A stretch of 64,000 nucleotides of DNA from Thysanoteuthis rhombus. Taxonomy: Eukaryota > Mollusca > Cephalopoda > Oegopsida > Thysanoteuthidae. Numbering within the stretch: the first letter of the stretch is position 1; the number at the start of each line of letters is the position of its first letter. Shown here in pieces: positions 46,062-57,060 of the stretch. The stretch lies in the NCBI GenBank assembly GCA_963457665.1, contig OY735237.1, positions 7,090,297 to 7,154,296 on the forward strand, in the 5' to 3' direction. The translations under genes were made by a program, and so were the position numbers. The notes beneath the pieces were generated by a model. The model did not search any database. It had not been told where the DNA came from and saw only the letters and a list, made by a program, of their open reading frames with translations.

Positions 46062-46636
46062 TCGTTCGGGAAATAATGACTGATTTTTGTTAATGGTTTT
46101 CGTTCACGTGGAACCTACTTATCGAGCTTTTTTACTTGACTGATTCGCCCTCAGAGGGTCCCTTATTTGGCACAATGCCAGCATCCAGTATCTGTGACAT
46201 TTCTCTGACAGTTTAGCGTGGGTTTTTGTTCGACCAACATCGTCAGTTGTTCATTTTCAATCGCAGATGGACATTCTCTGCCCTCTCTTTTGAGACCCAA
46301 ATCTCCACAACGAAACTTTTGAAACTAACACCGCACTGGGGGTGGTTCATTCACCCCATGTTGGGTCAATATTGAAAGCTGTTTGAGACGCATTGCGACT
46401 GAGCTCATACTCGCACAAGAGGATTGTGCACAACACTCCTTTTAAAAAGATTTTTGCATTCAAGAGTCTACATTGTCTGCGAATAACTCTTTAGACAAAG
46501 AGTGAATATTAGTGTGAAGAGCACATTCTAATCATAAAAACGAGTTATATATATTGGTACAATATACAATAGCGATTTCGTAGGACACCACTAAAAGTTG
46601 GTATCTAAAATGGGCCATTATTTCCCGAACAACCTG
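46062..46636 (-). pseudogene. mariner transposon with internally deleted transposase
   Basis: The terminal inverted repeats are GTTCGGGAAATAATG at 46064 and its complement at 46616-46630. On the minus strand a decayed N-terminal helix-turn-helix region is seen: SAIENEQLTMLVEQ, followed in another frame by TVREMSQILDAGI. It jumps to the later motif VKKLDK, a stop in place of Trp, then VPRE. In intact mariner transposases that motif lies about 80 residues further on, and the DDD catalytic region follows; here the catalytic domain is gone. The element is about 575 bp and cannot encode an active enzyme. The flanking TA duplication is not clear. Confidence 0.7.
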
Positions 46637-46934
46637 CTACATTTACGAGTCTGCTCGAGTGATTTATGTGTTATCATAAAGTTTCCAACCATCATTTAAA
46701 ATCCAAACGAGTTCAAAACTAACGCCATATAACAATGGCATAAAACAAGCCTGATTGCTGCAGGGTCGAATTTCACGTTTACTCATACCGACTGAAGATG
46801 ATTACGGCAACCTTTTCTTATTGTACATACAATAAATGGAAGAATATTAAAAGAAAAAAAATAGTATAAATGTATTTATTTGTCTGAAATAAGCCCTTGT
46901 GTATTTCCAACATAAATTTTCGGGGGAAGGTATG

Positions 46935-47210
46935 GCTTGTCAGTTGGCTTAGTCGGTGAGACAACTGCCTCTCAATCGTTTTGTCGTGATTTCAAATCAC
47001 AGAGGGGAAATAATAATTTTACGTATCAGTTCGATTTGACGTTACGGGACGGACGGAGAGTGGAGAGTTTACTCTGCCAAATTAGGTGGGGATTGCTGTT
47101 GTTGTTGTTACGGGGTAAAACAAAGTCGACTCCAACGTCCGACTTTGATTGGAGTTTGACAATATTTCTTTTCTTCCTCAGTGGGCAAAATTCTGTATTA
47201 GAAAAAGGTA
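46935..47210 (+). mobile_element. tRNA-like SINE
   Basis: CAGTTGGCTTAGTCGGTGAG (A box) and TGATTTCAAATCAC (B box) start the element. The body is unusually GC-rich (GACGTTACGGGACGGACGG) with a GTT-repeat. The ORF across it is an artefact. Confidence 0.45.
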
Positions 47211-47337
47211 TAATCCGTGTCTGATATTGACTGGATAAACATGAGAGAGAAGGATTATCTTGTTACATCAATTTAATCACGTCCTAATGTTAATCGCTTT
47301 TGTTGCAAATTAATTCTCTTTCTGTCTGTCTCTTTCT

Positions 47338-47406
47338 TTATATATATATATATATGTTTGTGTGTGTGTGTGTATAAGAGAGCAATAATGAATATTCAAC
47401 AAGCGG

Positions 47407-47464
<58 letters not shown>

Positions 47465-47560
47465 CAAAAAGTGCTCAATACCATCAGTAGGAAGGTTTCA
47501 TTTCAAGATATTTTCCAAGGGAAACAGAATGCACAATCAATGAAAAAATTATTTTTTTTA

Positions 47561-47611
<51 letters not shown>
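47338..47611. repeat. Three (TA)n tracts
   Basis: TA runs at about 47338-47356, 47410-47461 and 47563-47610, with a short TG run after the first. Confidence 0.85.
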
Positions 47612-47612
<1 letters not shown>

Positions 47613-48195
47613 TAATCCATGGTAAATTGCTTCTCTCACCAATTACAAATATATCGTTTGAACCAAACTGAGAATTATTACATCTCTACGAAAATGAATG
47701 TCACAAATACACATGTTACGCCGACTCAATAAAAGTGCCTATCTAGTAAAATCTATTATTCTTTTCTTTATAAAAAGGGTTTTATTTCACTTTGATTACA
47801 TAAACTTCTGATCGTAAAACATAATTTTTCTATATCCTTGTTTTGATTCAATAAACTTTTGATCAAATCAAAACTCTGTATTTATGGTAAACTGCTTCTC
47901 TCGGCAATTTTCGTTTTGGAAACGTTTGATTAGCTTGAATTCTCAAACAAAATAAAGAAACGATGATGTAGCGGCTGAATATAAACTTTGCTTAGCTTTT
48001 TTCCCGATTTGTATCGACCAAACATAAGATTAAACATAATTTACATTACTTTTCGGAATACGAAACTCACACTGTGTACAAAAAGACGGAGATATGTGTT
48101 TTCACAACCTTACAACAAGCTCGCTGCTAGAATAAGCTCACGCATTAAGACATACACGTAATAGTTGCTTATTTGAAACAAATCCATGCTATTTA

Positions 48196-48411
48196 ATTTC
48201 TACTATTATTCGGACTATCCTCATCTTGGTTGTTTTTCATACAACGTTTCGGCCGTTGTACACTACGGCCTTCATCAGGTATCATCTAGTAGGTGTGGGG
48301 AAGTAACGAACCGAACCTTTTATTTAACCGACAGGGTATATTTTTTTACAACGGCCGAAACGTTGTATGAAAAACAACCAAGATGAAGATAGTCCGAATA
48401 ATAATAGAAAT
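48196..48411. mobile_element. Palindromic hammerhead-like repeat (Penelope-like terminal repeat pair)
   Basis: Two 64-base arms, 48196-48259 and 48348-48411, are inverted copies with only two mismatches. Each contains ACAACGGCCGAAACGTTGT. On the minus strand the left arm continues upstream into CCTGATGAAGGCCGTAG (48279 leftward), giving a CUGAUGA core, a GGCCGU/ACGGCC stem II, GAAAC and a short stem III ending in GUA. One extra A separates the core from stem II, so activity is uncertain. The right arm lacks its core half. Inverted partial copies of this kind are typical of Penelope-like elements; no Penelope protein is visible. Confidence 0.5.
48240..48279 (-). ncRNA. Hammerhead-like motif with GGCC stem II
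   Basis: The order is CUGAUGA, one extra A, GGCCGU, an eight-base loop, ACGGCC, GAAAC, GUU, GUA. The fold is hammerhead-like, but the extra A and an unpaired stem I make it a relic or a variant rather than a canonical ribozyme. Confidence 0.45.
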
Positions 48412-48469
48412 AATAATAATACCTCATCTCAAAAATTCAGAGAAACAAATAAATGCCACACCCTCGGGA

Positions 48470-48560
48470 GATAAATGCTGGATGCTATCGTGTCGTAGCA
48501 CTTTTGGGGCATAGTTACGGCACACTAGTGTCCGGCGGCACATAATTTGAGAACCGCTGG
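48470..48560 (-). mobile_element. hAT-like end fragment (CAGCGGTTCTCAA)
   Basis: On the minus strand CAGCGGTTCTCAAATTATGT, GCCGCCGGACACTAGTGTGC and CGACACGATAGCATCCAGCA form a Charlie-like hAT terminus related to 41962. Confidence 0.45.
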
Positions 48561-49225
48561 TTAAGTGAACGTAAACAGCCTATGAGTGAGGAAACTGGAA
48601 AGATCAAACAATAGATATTTCAAGTACCACCTACTCGTCTAAAACAATGGTTATTTTATGAAGCCCATTATTATAAGGAGGACCGGTAGTGTAAATTAAT
48701 TATTTGACGAGAACTCGTTTTGAAGGTGCAAACAATAGGAGCCGACATCCTAAGTGGATTAAAAACAAAGTAAATATTGATGGTTGGTTACCACCGTATT
48801 CCCAATTCATTCAATAAACAATTTATGGAAGACACTAATCGTAAAGACGAAAAAGGGGAAACAATAAAGAAGATCCATAAAGTAGTTTGACGTAAAAGTG
48901 TTAGTTACCATCAACTGAAAATGTCTGCATCGGTTCCGTCTATTCTAAGTAATTATACCGGGCTATTTATCTAAATGGTTGCATATTCGAGAAAGGAAAA
49001 ACGCGGCGCCCTTGGGATATGGTTGAGGCACACTACTGTGCCAAGGCAAAGACAACTGGTTCAAACAAACAGAAACGAAGAAACTAGATGTTAAAAATAA
49101 AAGTTGGTGTTCGACCATCTTGTAAACTGATTCTGAGTGAATCTGATCTCACCAAATCTGAGGAGGAAAATAGATTATTTTTGCCCTGAACGATTGCCAT
49201 TTTGAATAGTGATTGGCAGTGGAAA

Positions 49226-49320
49226 GCAGTCGGATAGTGTGATGGTTAGCAGGTCTGCCTCATGTGCAGAAGGTACTGCGTTCGATTCTCGTTATGAGTG
49301 AAGAGGGTGGAAAACGCTTC
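49226..49320 (+). mobile_element. tRNA-like SINE head
   Basis: GATAGTGTGATGGTTAGCAG (A box) and GCGTTCGATTCTCG (B box) with normal spacing. The body beyond GAAGAGGGTGG was not matched elsewhere in the window. Confidence 0.5.
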
Positions 49321-49681
49321 ATTGAGAAAAATTTCTTCTTGCACTCAACAGAGTAGTCTCCAAGATGTAGAATAAGGGGGGGGGAGGCATGCTTCCGATG
49401 GATTTGCATCTTGCCAAAGAGAAGGCCATAAAAAAATTGTAGGAATGAGTCCTGGTCTCGACCAGATTTGCTAACTTCACTAAGCAGACACATGTCATGG
49501 AAACTAGGATTTCGTCACAGGCTTTATTAGGACTTTTTTTCAGATTTAATTCACACGTATCTATGAATGAGGTGTAGGTGATTGCAATGTCGAGCTTCAT
49601 CGGCAATCATAGAAAAAGAAGGGGGAAAAGGAAGAAAGAAAATGAACTGTTGAAACCAAATTGCGTTTGATATAAAGGTTT

Positions 49682-49915
49682 TGGTATAATCTGCGGAGTA
49701 AAGCAGCGTCGAGCCTGGCCAACTTCTACATAGGGGACCAACTGGACACACCAAGTGCTGTAAGTAGCTGGGAATCATGTATAAAGCTTCACGTGGTGAT
49801 CCAGTTAATCCTGCAAGGGAGAAAACGATCTTCACACTCACGCCAAATAACGTAAGCCAAAGGCCTCTCCCCTTGAACAATCTGTCTGGCCTGACTGCGA
49901 GAGTGATTGAAACTG
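49682..49915 (+). mobile_element. 5S-rRNA-derived SINE, copy E
   Basis: A diverged 5S head (GCAGCGTCGAGCCTGGCC, GGGGACCAACTGG, ACACCAAGTGCTG) is followed by the shared body: ATCATGTATAAAGC, CACGTGGTGATCC, AACGATCTTCACACTCACG and CAAATAACGTAAGCC. It ends GGCCTGACTGCGAGAGTG. The minus-strand ORF over it is a shadow. Confidence 0.65.
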
Positions 49916-50006
49916 TAGAGAAGGGGTATGCAACGATAGAAGAAAATAGAGAAGGCAATTTGTTGAGATTGGGACAGAATGATCAGCAGAGGAGGTTAAG
50001 ACAAAA

Positions 50007-50007
<1 letters not shown>

Positions 50008-50088
<81 letters not shown>
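50008..50088. repeat. (TA)n microsatellite, about 40 units
   Basis: The longest TA run in the window; it follows the 5S SINE copy E. Confidence 0.9.
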
Positions 50089-50091
<3 letters not shown>

Positions 50092-50282
50092 CGCAAAAGT
50101 ATCAACAGGGGAGGTTAGGACTAAAGCATATATATACATGTAGGTTCAACGCCTCCTATATCACATTTAGAGAGAGAGAATGAATCTAGAAAGTTTTACA
50201 GCTTTAAATACTATAAATAAATAAAAAATTCCAAAAATTTCTCCCTCTCTCCTTATATACATAATAATGATAATAATATTAA

Positions 50283-50418
50283 TAACTGTCATCCACATCA
50301 ACTGTTTCGTTGTATTACAGACTCTCCAACATCCAATACCACGAGGTAGGATCGGAAACTTCGCTTTAAACCCAGAGGCAGACATTTTACCCCTGCTCTA
50401 CGGGGAACTGGACGATCG
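50283..50418 (-). mobile_element. tRNA-derived SINE with decayed hammerhead, copy 3
   Basis: The order is the same as in the other two copies, on the minus strand: TCCAGT near 50412, an A-box-like TAGAGCAGGGGTAAAATG, a B-box-like GTTTCCGATCC and ATTGGA near 50332. A damaged hammerhead follows in which GAAAC and part of stem II survive but CUGANGA has become GGAGAGU. An AT-rich tail follows on the left. A 26-base inverted repeat (50143-50168 with 50655-50680) flanks the copy at a distance. Confidence 0.55.
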
Positions 50419-50554
50419 GTGGGATGAAACTATTCATATTTACTATTCAGAGTTGGAAGATCATTGCATTTGTATATATGTGTGTGTGAGTATATCAATT
50501 ACATTAACAATTACTGCGAAATTTTAGTGAGTAAAGCTATAAAGCTTTCTAGAT

Positions 50555-50557
<3 letters not shown>

Positions 50558-50614
<57 letters not shown>
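50558..50614. repeat. (TA)n microsatellite
   Basis: Uninterrupted TA run. Confidence 0.9.
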
Positions 50615-50615
<1 letters not shown>

Positions 50616-50683
50616 GAGATAGAGAATGAGAATATGAATGCAGATCCTCTTACCAAATGTGATATGGGAGGCGTTGAACCATT

Positions 50684-50890
50684 TTCTATCTCAGGTGGGT
50701 TGGCCATGTCATCAGAAATGTCTAGAATGTAGGCAGACCGCTGTTGCGTTTCAAAGACAAGCTTGAAGACAAATTCAAAGCTATCAATGTCCCACTTATA
50801 TCTGTTAAAACTATTGCCACAGACCGCATAGAGTGGAGAACTGACTGCCGTAAAGTTATTGTCAACTTTGAAATATCTCACATCCACCCT
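50684..50890 (+). pseudogene. LINE ORF2 C-terminal fragment (LRWVGHV type)
   Basis: The plus strand encodes LRWVGHVIRN, then, after a stop and frame change, GRPLLRFKDKLEDKFKAI and ATDRIEWRTDCRK. RWVGHV and the ATDRxxWR motif mark the C-terminus of endonuclease/reverse-transcriptase LINE proteins. It differs in sequence from the element at 43955-44505, so it is another family. Confidence 0.6.
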
Positions 50891-51095
50891 CTAAGGATGA
50901 ACATAAATCTAGATCTCATACACCAGCTGCTTCATCTAATCACTTAGTCATTTTTACAGACAGTGGACTTTGTGAAACAAACGCAATTCTAGGGTCTCAC
51001 AAGAGACATAAATATAAGAACTGAAAAAAGATCCTAACTGAACTGTTTGTTTGGCCTTGTTAGGTGGAAATGACGAGAAAGTCTGTCATTATCAT

Positions 51096-51121
51096 TATAT
51101 ATATATATATATATATATATA
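51096..51121. repeat. (TA)n microsatellite
   Basis: Short TA run. Confidence 0.85.
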
Positions 51122-51298
51122 CTTTTTTGAAAATGATTTATTCCACAAATGAAAGTAGTGTGATTAAATCTTACTAATCAAGTATTCATAGAAAAAACTG
51201 CTCAATGTATTTGATGAGTTTTCAAAGCAATGTTATAATTACAGAAAAACCAGAGAGATAGAATTTACACATATTTCATGGTTTACACATTGATCAAG

Positions 51299-51299
51299 A

Positions 51300-51372
<73 letters not shown>

Positions 51373-51421
51373 CAAATTTATTTTGAGAAAGTTTTTTTTA
51401 ATATTTTGTGCTTTAAGCAGT

Positions 51422-51495
<74 letters not shown>
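51299..51495. repeat. (TA)n tracts ending in (GA)n
   Basis: TA runs at 51299-51368 and 51427-51467, then a GA run to 51495. Both long ORFs here are low-complexity artefacts. Confidence 0.9.
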
Positions 51496-51498
<3 letters not shown>

Positions 51499-52039
51499 GG
51501 ATTTATACAAAAGGTAAGAGACGTATGCATGGGGAAAACGTGATGGGGGATGAAAAAAATTGTGAGAAGGAAAAATGGAAACAGAGAAAGAGAGCAAGAG
51601 AGAAGGGGGGGGGGTAAAGAACAAAACTGGCTGCTTCAACATCAAACTGCTCTCTAACTGATCTCATAAGTTTTAAAAATATTTCAATTCAAGTTGCCAA
51701 AATTTGGAGATCATTTTCTCAAAACCACATTTTTATTGATTCGCCCGTCCTACAGTAATCGTCTCAATTTTAAAACTTTTAAGTTGACTCCTGTCTAAAA
51801 GTTTGAAAATGTTTTCCCCCAAACTTTTTGTTTTACTCCCGCCCCCGAAGTCCATTGAGTGGCTATGCCGAATTTGATTGGCTTAACATTTCGCACATAC
51901 ATATTCAAAGTTACTAGTTTACACTGGCCATAAAGAATGATGGCAATATTTAAGTTGTTGAACAAAGGTTAATACGCAAAACTCAAAATATAAAGAGGCA
52001 GCGTGAAACTAATTCGATTGAGGATTTGCTACAGAATCA

Positions 52040-53055
52040 AAAAAATTATTGTGTACACTCATCTTTCTCTTACAAATAACGAACTAATGAAATAGTCTCC
52101 TAATGGAAGTAACTGCATGAAAATATGAAAGTTATATCCCTTGGGATGTTACAGACAAAACTGAATATAGTCATACGTTTGGCGTATTAGCTCAGTACAT
52201 AAGGGAATCAACTCTCAAGAAAGATATAAAAGTTATCTCCCTCCAGGTGTTACAGACAAAAAATAAATGTAGCCATAAACATGGCTTATTGTTGACTTTC
52301 ATCGAAGTGTGGATATTCGAGAGGAACTGAATTTCGGCCCAAGAAAACATCATTTTCCTTTGGGGGTGCAACACACCAAAAATAAAGACATCCATGCACT
52401 TAAATTATTATTATTGAATATGATGAGAGGAAAATGAAATTTTGGAACACTAAAAACTGCTATTAGCAGCCCAAGAGACGAAATCCAGAATAAGAGCTTG
52501 TGTACAATCATCTCCCTCTTACAAATAACGAAATGATGAAAAAGTCCTCTGAGGAAAGTAACTCTTGACTAAAATACAAAAGTTATAACCTTTGAGGTGT
52601 CACAGACAAACAAATAGACCCATAGATGAAAAATATTAAATGTTAGGACACTTACCAGAAGTCGTACCTTCATAAACAACCTGAGACACGAATAATAAAA
52701 TAGACTTCCAAGGGAAGTAACTCTTGAGTAAAATACAAAATTTATTTCCCTTAATGTGTTACAGACAAAAAATAAATATAAACATGAAAAAATAAAATGC
52801 TTGGACACTTACCAGAAGTCCTAAGCTGTAAAGGACACTAAGTTTGTAAATAGAGATTATTTACAATCATCTTTCTCTTACAAATAACGAAATTATGAAA
52901 CAGTTTTCTAAAGGGAAGTAACTCTTGAGTTGAATACAAAAGTTATTCCCCTTGAGGTGTCACAGACAAAAAATAAATATACCTACGAAAAAATCAAATA
53001 CTAGGACACTTACCAGAAGTCCTACCTCCATAAGCAGCCCGGGACACTAAGGTTA
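52040..53055 (+). repeat. Modular array with AAGGGAAGTAACTCTTGAG units
   Basis: Five copies of a roughly 75-bp module begin near 52103, 52201, 52552, 52711 and 52913. Each has a (G)GGAAGTAACTCTTGAGTAAA-like start, AAAGTTAT and TGTTACAGACAAAAAATAAA. A second module (TCTTTCTCTTACAAATAACG) precedes copies near 52065, 52510 and 52868, and GGACACTTACCAGAAGTCCT follows three of them. The small ORFs on the minus strand come from this array. Confidence 0.6.
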
Positions 53056-53235
53056 GAAATAGAGAAAAGGAGAAGCGAAAGGTTGAAAGACAGAGAGTGA
53101 ATTTAACAAAGACTCTTTCTCAAAACAGAAGACACGAGTTCTGTTTATTCAGCAAGGAAACAGCAATATCAGACGTTCACAAAAGGACCAGCATTAGGAA
53201 ATTTAAAAAAGAAAAAAAAATTGCAGCAATAATTT

Positions 53236-54440
53236 ACATTGTAAACGAGGGGTCGCCAAATTTTTTTTAGACCATCGACCCCTTCCAAGGAATCTTCCAG
53301 TCTACCAAAACAAAGACATAAAACGTATCAATACCACATCCTCAGTTGTAACAAATCTCCCGGAAACGTAACAAATCCTTTGGGTAATTAACAAGAAATC
53401 AATATTAAAGTATTATGACTTTTAGAAAAAATAATTCTGTACGATACGCCACTGTGGCTTCATTAGTAATAAAGTTGAAAAAAGTTTGAAAAATTGCGAT
53501 TTACAATATCATAGTCAAACTCATGGAGATAAATTTATTATCGTGAATCTTGAATTCGTCAGACTTCGGAATTTAAGACTTTTGAATTTAAGATATGAAT
53601 GATCGTGTCGGCTCGCCTTTGCCAGTTCTCTGCAGGTTTTTGTAAACTTTGAATTTCTGCCAAGAAAAATATTGTCAAACTCCTGTTATTTGACTTTTTA
53701 TTTTATTATTGTGTCACAACGATGACAATGACATCACTAAAAACAGTGACGTAAGGACAGCTGAAATAAGAGTTGCGTACGCAAAAACTGATGACGAATT
53801 CACTTTTTAATTTTATTACAGGAACTACTTTTAAAGGAGAAAGAGAGAAAATGAAAGAGCAATGCAGCATATCGTGTCAACTCTCGTTTGCGAGATCTCG
53901 GTATCTATTTTGTAAACTTCATTGTCAAACGTCTGCTATCCGAGGTTTGATTTTTTTCGCTTGTCACGACGATGGCAATGAACTCACAAAAGACCAGTGA
54001 CGTCATGACAACCCGAATGAGAATTGCATACGCAAGAACTGATGACGAATTCATTCTCTTGGCTCGTTTTATACCAGGGTTACTAATAAAGGTGTTGAAA
54101 TGGGACACATTATTTTTGAATCATATTGTATGGAGAAATGAATTCTGCTCACCTTTTAGATTTTAAAGAAGCAACGAAGATTGGCCCTAGCGCAGCCAAG
54201 CTTGTCTCTGATGAAGTCATGATGACGTAATATGTAAAATAAATTTTCCTGAGAGTCATAATACTTTAATATTGTCAGATTCTATATCTAAACAATACAC
54301 AGGAAATCAATAATAGAATACAAAGTAAACAAGGATATATGTCAAGAGAAGTAAAACGTATACAGATATTCAATACACTCCGCCCGGTGTTTATTGACCC
54401 CCCGGGGGTCGATATCAAATATTTTGGCGATCCCCGTTGT
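53236..54440. mobile_element. hAT-like non-autonomous element with duplicated interior
   Basis: The ends GGGGTCGCCAAATTTTTTTT and ACCATCGACCCCTTCC are mirrored at the right by GGGGGTCGATATCAAATATT and TTGGCGATCCCC. Two diverged interior units (about 53640-53840 and 53915-54150) share GATGACAATGAC, CAGTGACGT, GCATACGCAA and CTGATGACGAATTCA blocks. No transposase is recognisable. A related partial unit is at 43430-43830. Confidence 0.55.
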
Positions 54441-54929
54441 AAACCCACGTCTACTCGTGTCTCAGTTTGCATTTTCTCTCACTCGAATCAAAATGCATCT
54501 AAAATGAAATTATAACTCAGTGGTAGAGCTTAGGATAAATAATCAAGGTTACATTATCAGGCGATAACATATTCTAAAAAAGATTGACATAATGGGAATT
54601 TCCGTAATTTGAAGTTCTACGGCCAACTTAACAAAAAATCAATTCTATCGCAGTTGTTGGCTACTCAGATCTATTTTTACTTCTTGGGTGTGGTCTCACA
54701 ATGGGTACCTTACTCTGGATTGACTTGTGATGGACAAAGGGTTTTATTTTACAATGGATAACTAATTCTTTTCTCCACCTTCTGCAGTAGTGGATCAACA
54801 CACCGAAAGAAAAATATTTGATTCGAAGGGGGGGAAAAAAAAGGAAGATTATATTGTTGAGCGGTCGGTCTTTGATACCCCAGAGACAATAATTGCACAC
54901 AAGAAGCCCTTTTTCAGAATTATAGTAAA

Positions 54930-55330
54930 TCCTTGGTATAACCAAATAATTGTAAAGGAGATGGTAATCGTTAAAGCCGGAATTTTCGTTATTCTGAATG
55001 GTTGCCCCACGTTCGGTAAACGAGGCATAAGTTCGGTAGTTCATCGCTTTTGACAAACATCGTTCGATAAATCAAAAAGTAGTTCAGTTGCTCTTGGTTT
55101 TATTTTTGACCTTACCACTTCACGCAAATGACTAATGTTATGTACAGTTCGATAAGATATCAAATACAATCAATTCATCGTTTGGTGTAAAATAATGAAA
55201 ATCGTTATGGTCCACCTGTTCATCGCTTTTATCGAAATTCAATCGATAAATAAGAAGTCAGTTCGGATTGATACCTGTGTTCGTTATAACCGAAGTTCGT
55301 TTTACCGAGTTTTGCTACAACGGCGGTTTA
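54930..55330. mobile_element. pogo-like non-autonomous element
   Basis: ATAGTAAATCCTTGGTATAA at the left and CGTTATAACCGAAGTTCG, then TTTTACCGAGTTTTGC, at the right are diverged pogo-type ends. The interior has repeated TCATCGCTTTT and CGATAAATxAxAAGT blocks. No transposase is visible. Confidence 0.45.
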
Positions 55331-55924
55331 ATGCACATTTAAAATGACTTGAAATCATGATTCAGAGTTAGGAATTCTTGCGGACTCAAAAGCAAAAGTT
55401 GGACTAAAGCAATCCCGCTAAACTTTGACTCAATACACTGCAAACAGAAAATATGGTAAACATGGAGATCAAAACCGTCGAAATGGAATCAATAGAATTG
55501 AACTGATTTCGACATTTCGCCGTCTTTTTCAAATTCTGGATTGTTCTCTTCCTTTCGTGAATTTATTCTTTAATTTCTTTTTATTTATGAAAATTTATTT
55601 GTGAAAACTTCACCCTCGCACATACTTATGCAAAAAATGGCGCTGAAAATTTGCAATTTTATAAATTACCATATGTATAAGAAGTTTAGGAACTGCTGTT
55701 ATGGTCTAAAGGCGTAAGTATACAAACAAGATTCCATTCTGATTTTTATTCGTATTTTTTCCAGTTTCCATTTCTTGAAATTGAATCCTAAATCTGATTT
55801 TCAGTTGTTCAATCGAATCGGCTCTTTCGAAAACAATTATCTTCAAGGAAGATAGTGTTCACTCATACAAAACTATTTTGGGCGATACTTCGATGAAATA
55901 TGTAAATTACACCGTGCAACACAA

Positions 55925-56400
55925 TTATTGTTACCGGGTAGTGAGTGAATTTTTATTGCTTCAGTGCGAAAAGTATAGAAAATGGTTACATCAAACTTTG
56001 TTATTGAGGTCTGGATAGCGATATTCATCTATGTGTTTTCTTACTTTATGGGATCAAAAATGTGCAAATTTGCCCATTTGTCCAGTTGGAAATTATAACT
56101 TATTGGTCCGAGCGGAGAAATTCAAATCGTCAACGTCGGTAGTTGCTGATCTCAAGCTTAGAAAAAGTGTATAGTTCATAGATGTAAGACGTTCTCTCGA
56201 GCTTCTCAGTCACAATGTTGAATGTAGACCTGATCTATCGCTAGGAATAAGTAAATTCCAAATTATCACTGTCTTGGCGACAACAACAAAGATTGAAGGA
56301 AATGATTTACATTTTTAAAACCTTTTTTTGGACATGATCAATAAAAAATAGCACTTATTACCCAGGAACAAAAAAAGTAGAAAAAAAGCTGTGCTGTGTT
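55925..56400 (+). repeat. Dispersed repeat, AAAAGTATAGAAAATG family, copy 1
   Basis: TTGCTTCAGTGCGAAAAGTA, AAAAATGTGCAAATTTGCCC and CAAATTATCACTGTC are found in the same order at 61905-62245. Confidence 0.45.
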
Positions 56401-56939
56401 ATAAACTATGAACATAATTGGAATTTAAAATGGATATTGAATAGTTCAGAGAACTCAACGCCCATTTCCATCGTTCATATTTTATGTCGTGTCCCTTCGA
56501 AAGGAAGTGCTGGTAGGGAATGAACAGTGGGTTAGAGAATCTGTTACGATTAGATAGCTGAGGTGGAGGGCGGAGAAAGATGCATTGCACGGATTGGAGT
56601 TGCACATGGGAAGTAAAAACGTACAGTGCCGAGGAGAAAATTCGTTTTTTTTTCGGAGAGAAAGTAAACTAAAAATTTTCTCTGTGGTATGAAATTTCAA
56701 ATTGCTGAAAGTAAGGGATATAATTAAACTTTCTTAACACAATAGGTTCAAGCAAGTAATCCCCCTTTCATTTTTTATAATAGTTTTCTTTTGATGGGAA
56801 AATTTTGACAAATCTGTAATTGTCCCCGGTAGTCAACTATTAGGCATCTGAGAGCTGGGAGGGACTCTGAAAAAGCAATTAAGGGAGGGGGGTCTAATAG
56901 GAGCTGTTTAAAACAAGATAAAATGTGCTTGATTAGGCA

Positions 56940-57060
56940 CCTTACAGGGACGGAATTGAGAGCTCGATCCCCGGTTGAGACGGTTTGCGTTCAATTAGCA
57001 CTATTGCCCTTTGGAAAGGCATGTATCCTTCACTCTCGCTAAAAAACACATCATGGATCA
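56940..57060 (+). mobile_element. Possible SINE fragment
   Basis: GAGCTCGATCCCCGGTTGAG resembles a B box and its flank. GCCCTTTGGAAAGGCATG follows. There is no A box and no second copy here. Confidence 0.25.

Noticed and set aside
49551..49958. 135-codon minus ORF
   Set aside because: It lies antisense over the 5S SINE copy E and has no domain pattern.
50549..51645. Several ORFs of 60-120 codons with Ile-Tyr repeats
   Set aside because: Products of TA tracts. Only the LINE motif at 50684-50890 inside them is meaningful.
52188..52216. A-box-like GGCGTATTAGCTCAGTAC as a tRNA gene
   Set aside because: No B box at a suitable distance; it lies in the modular array.
54518..54536. AACTCAGTGGTAGAGC as a tRNA-like head
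   Set aside because: No B box follows; an isolated A-box match.
54661..55056. 131-codon minus ORF
   Set aside because: Covers a pogo-like repeat end; no domain or start context.
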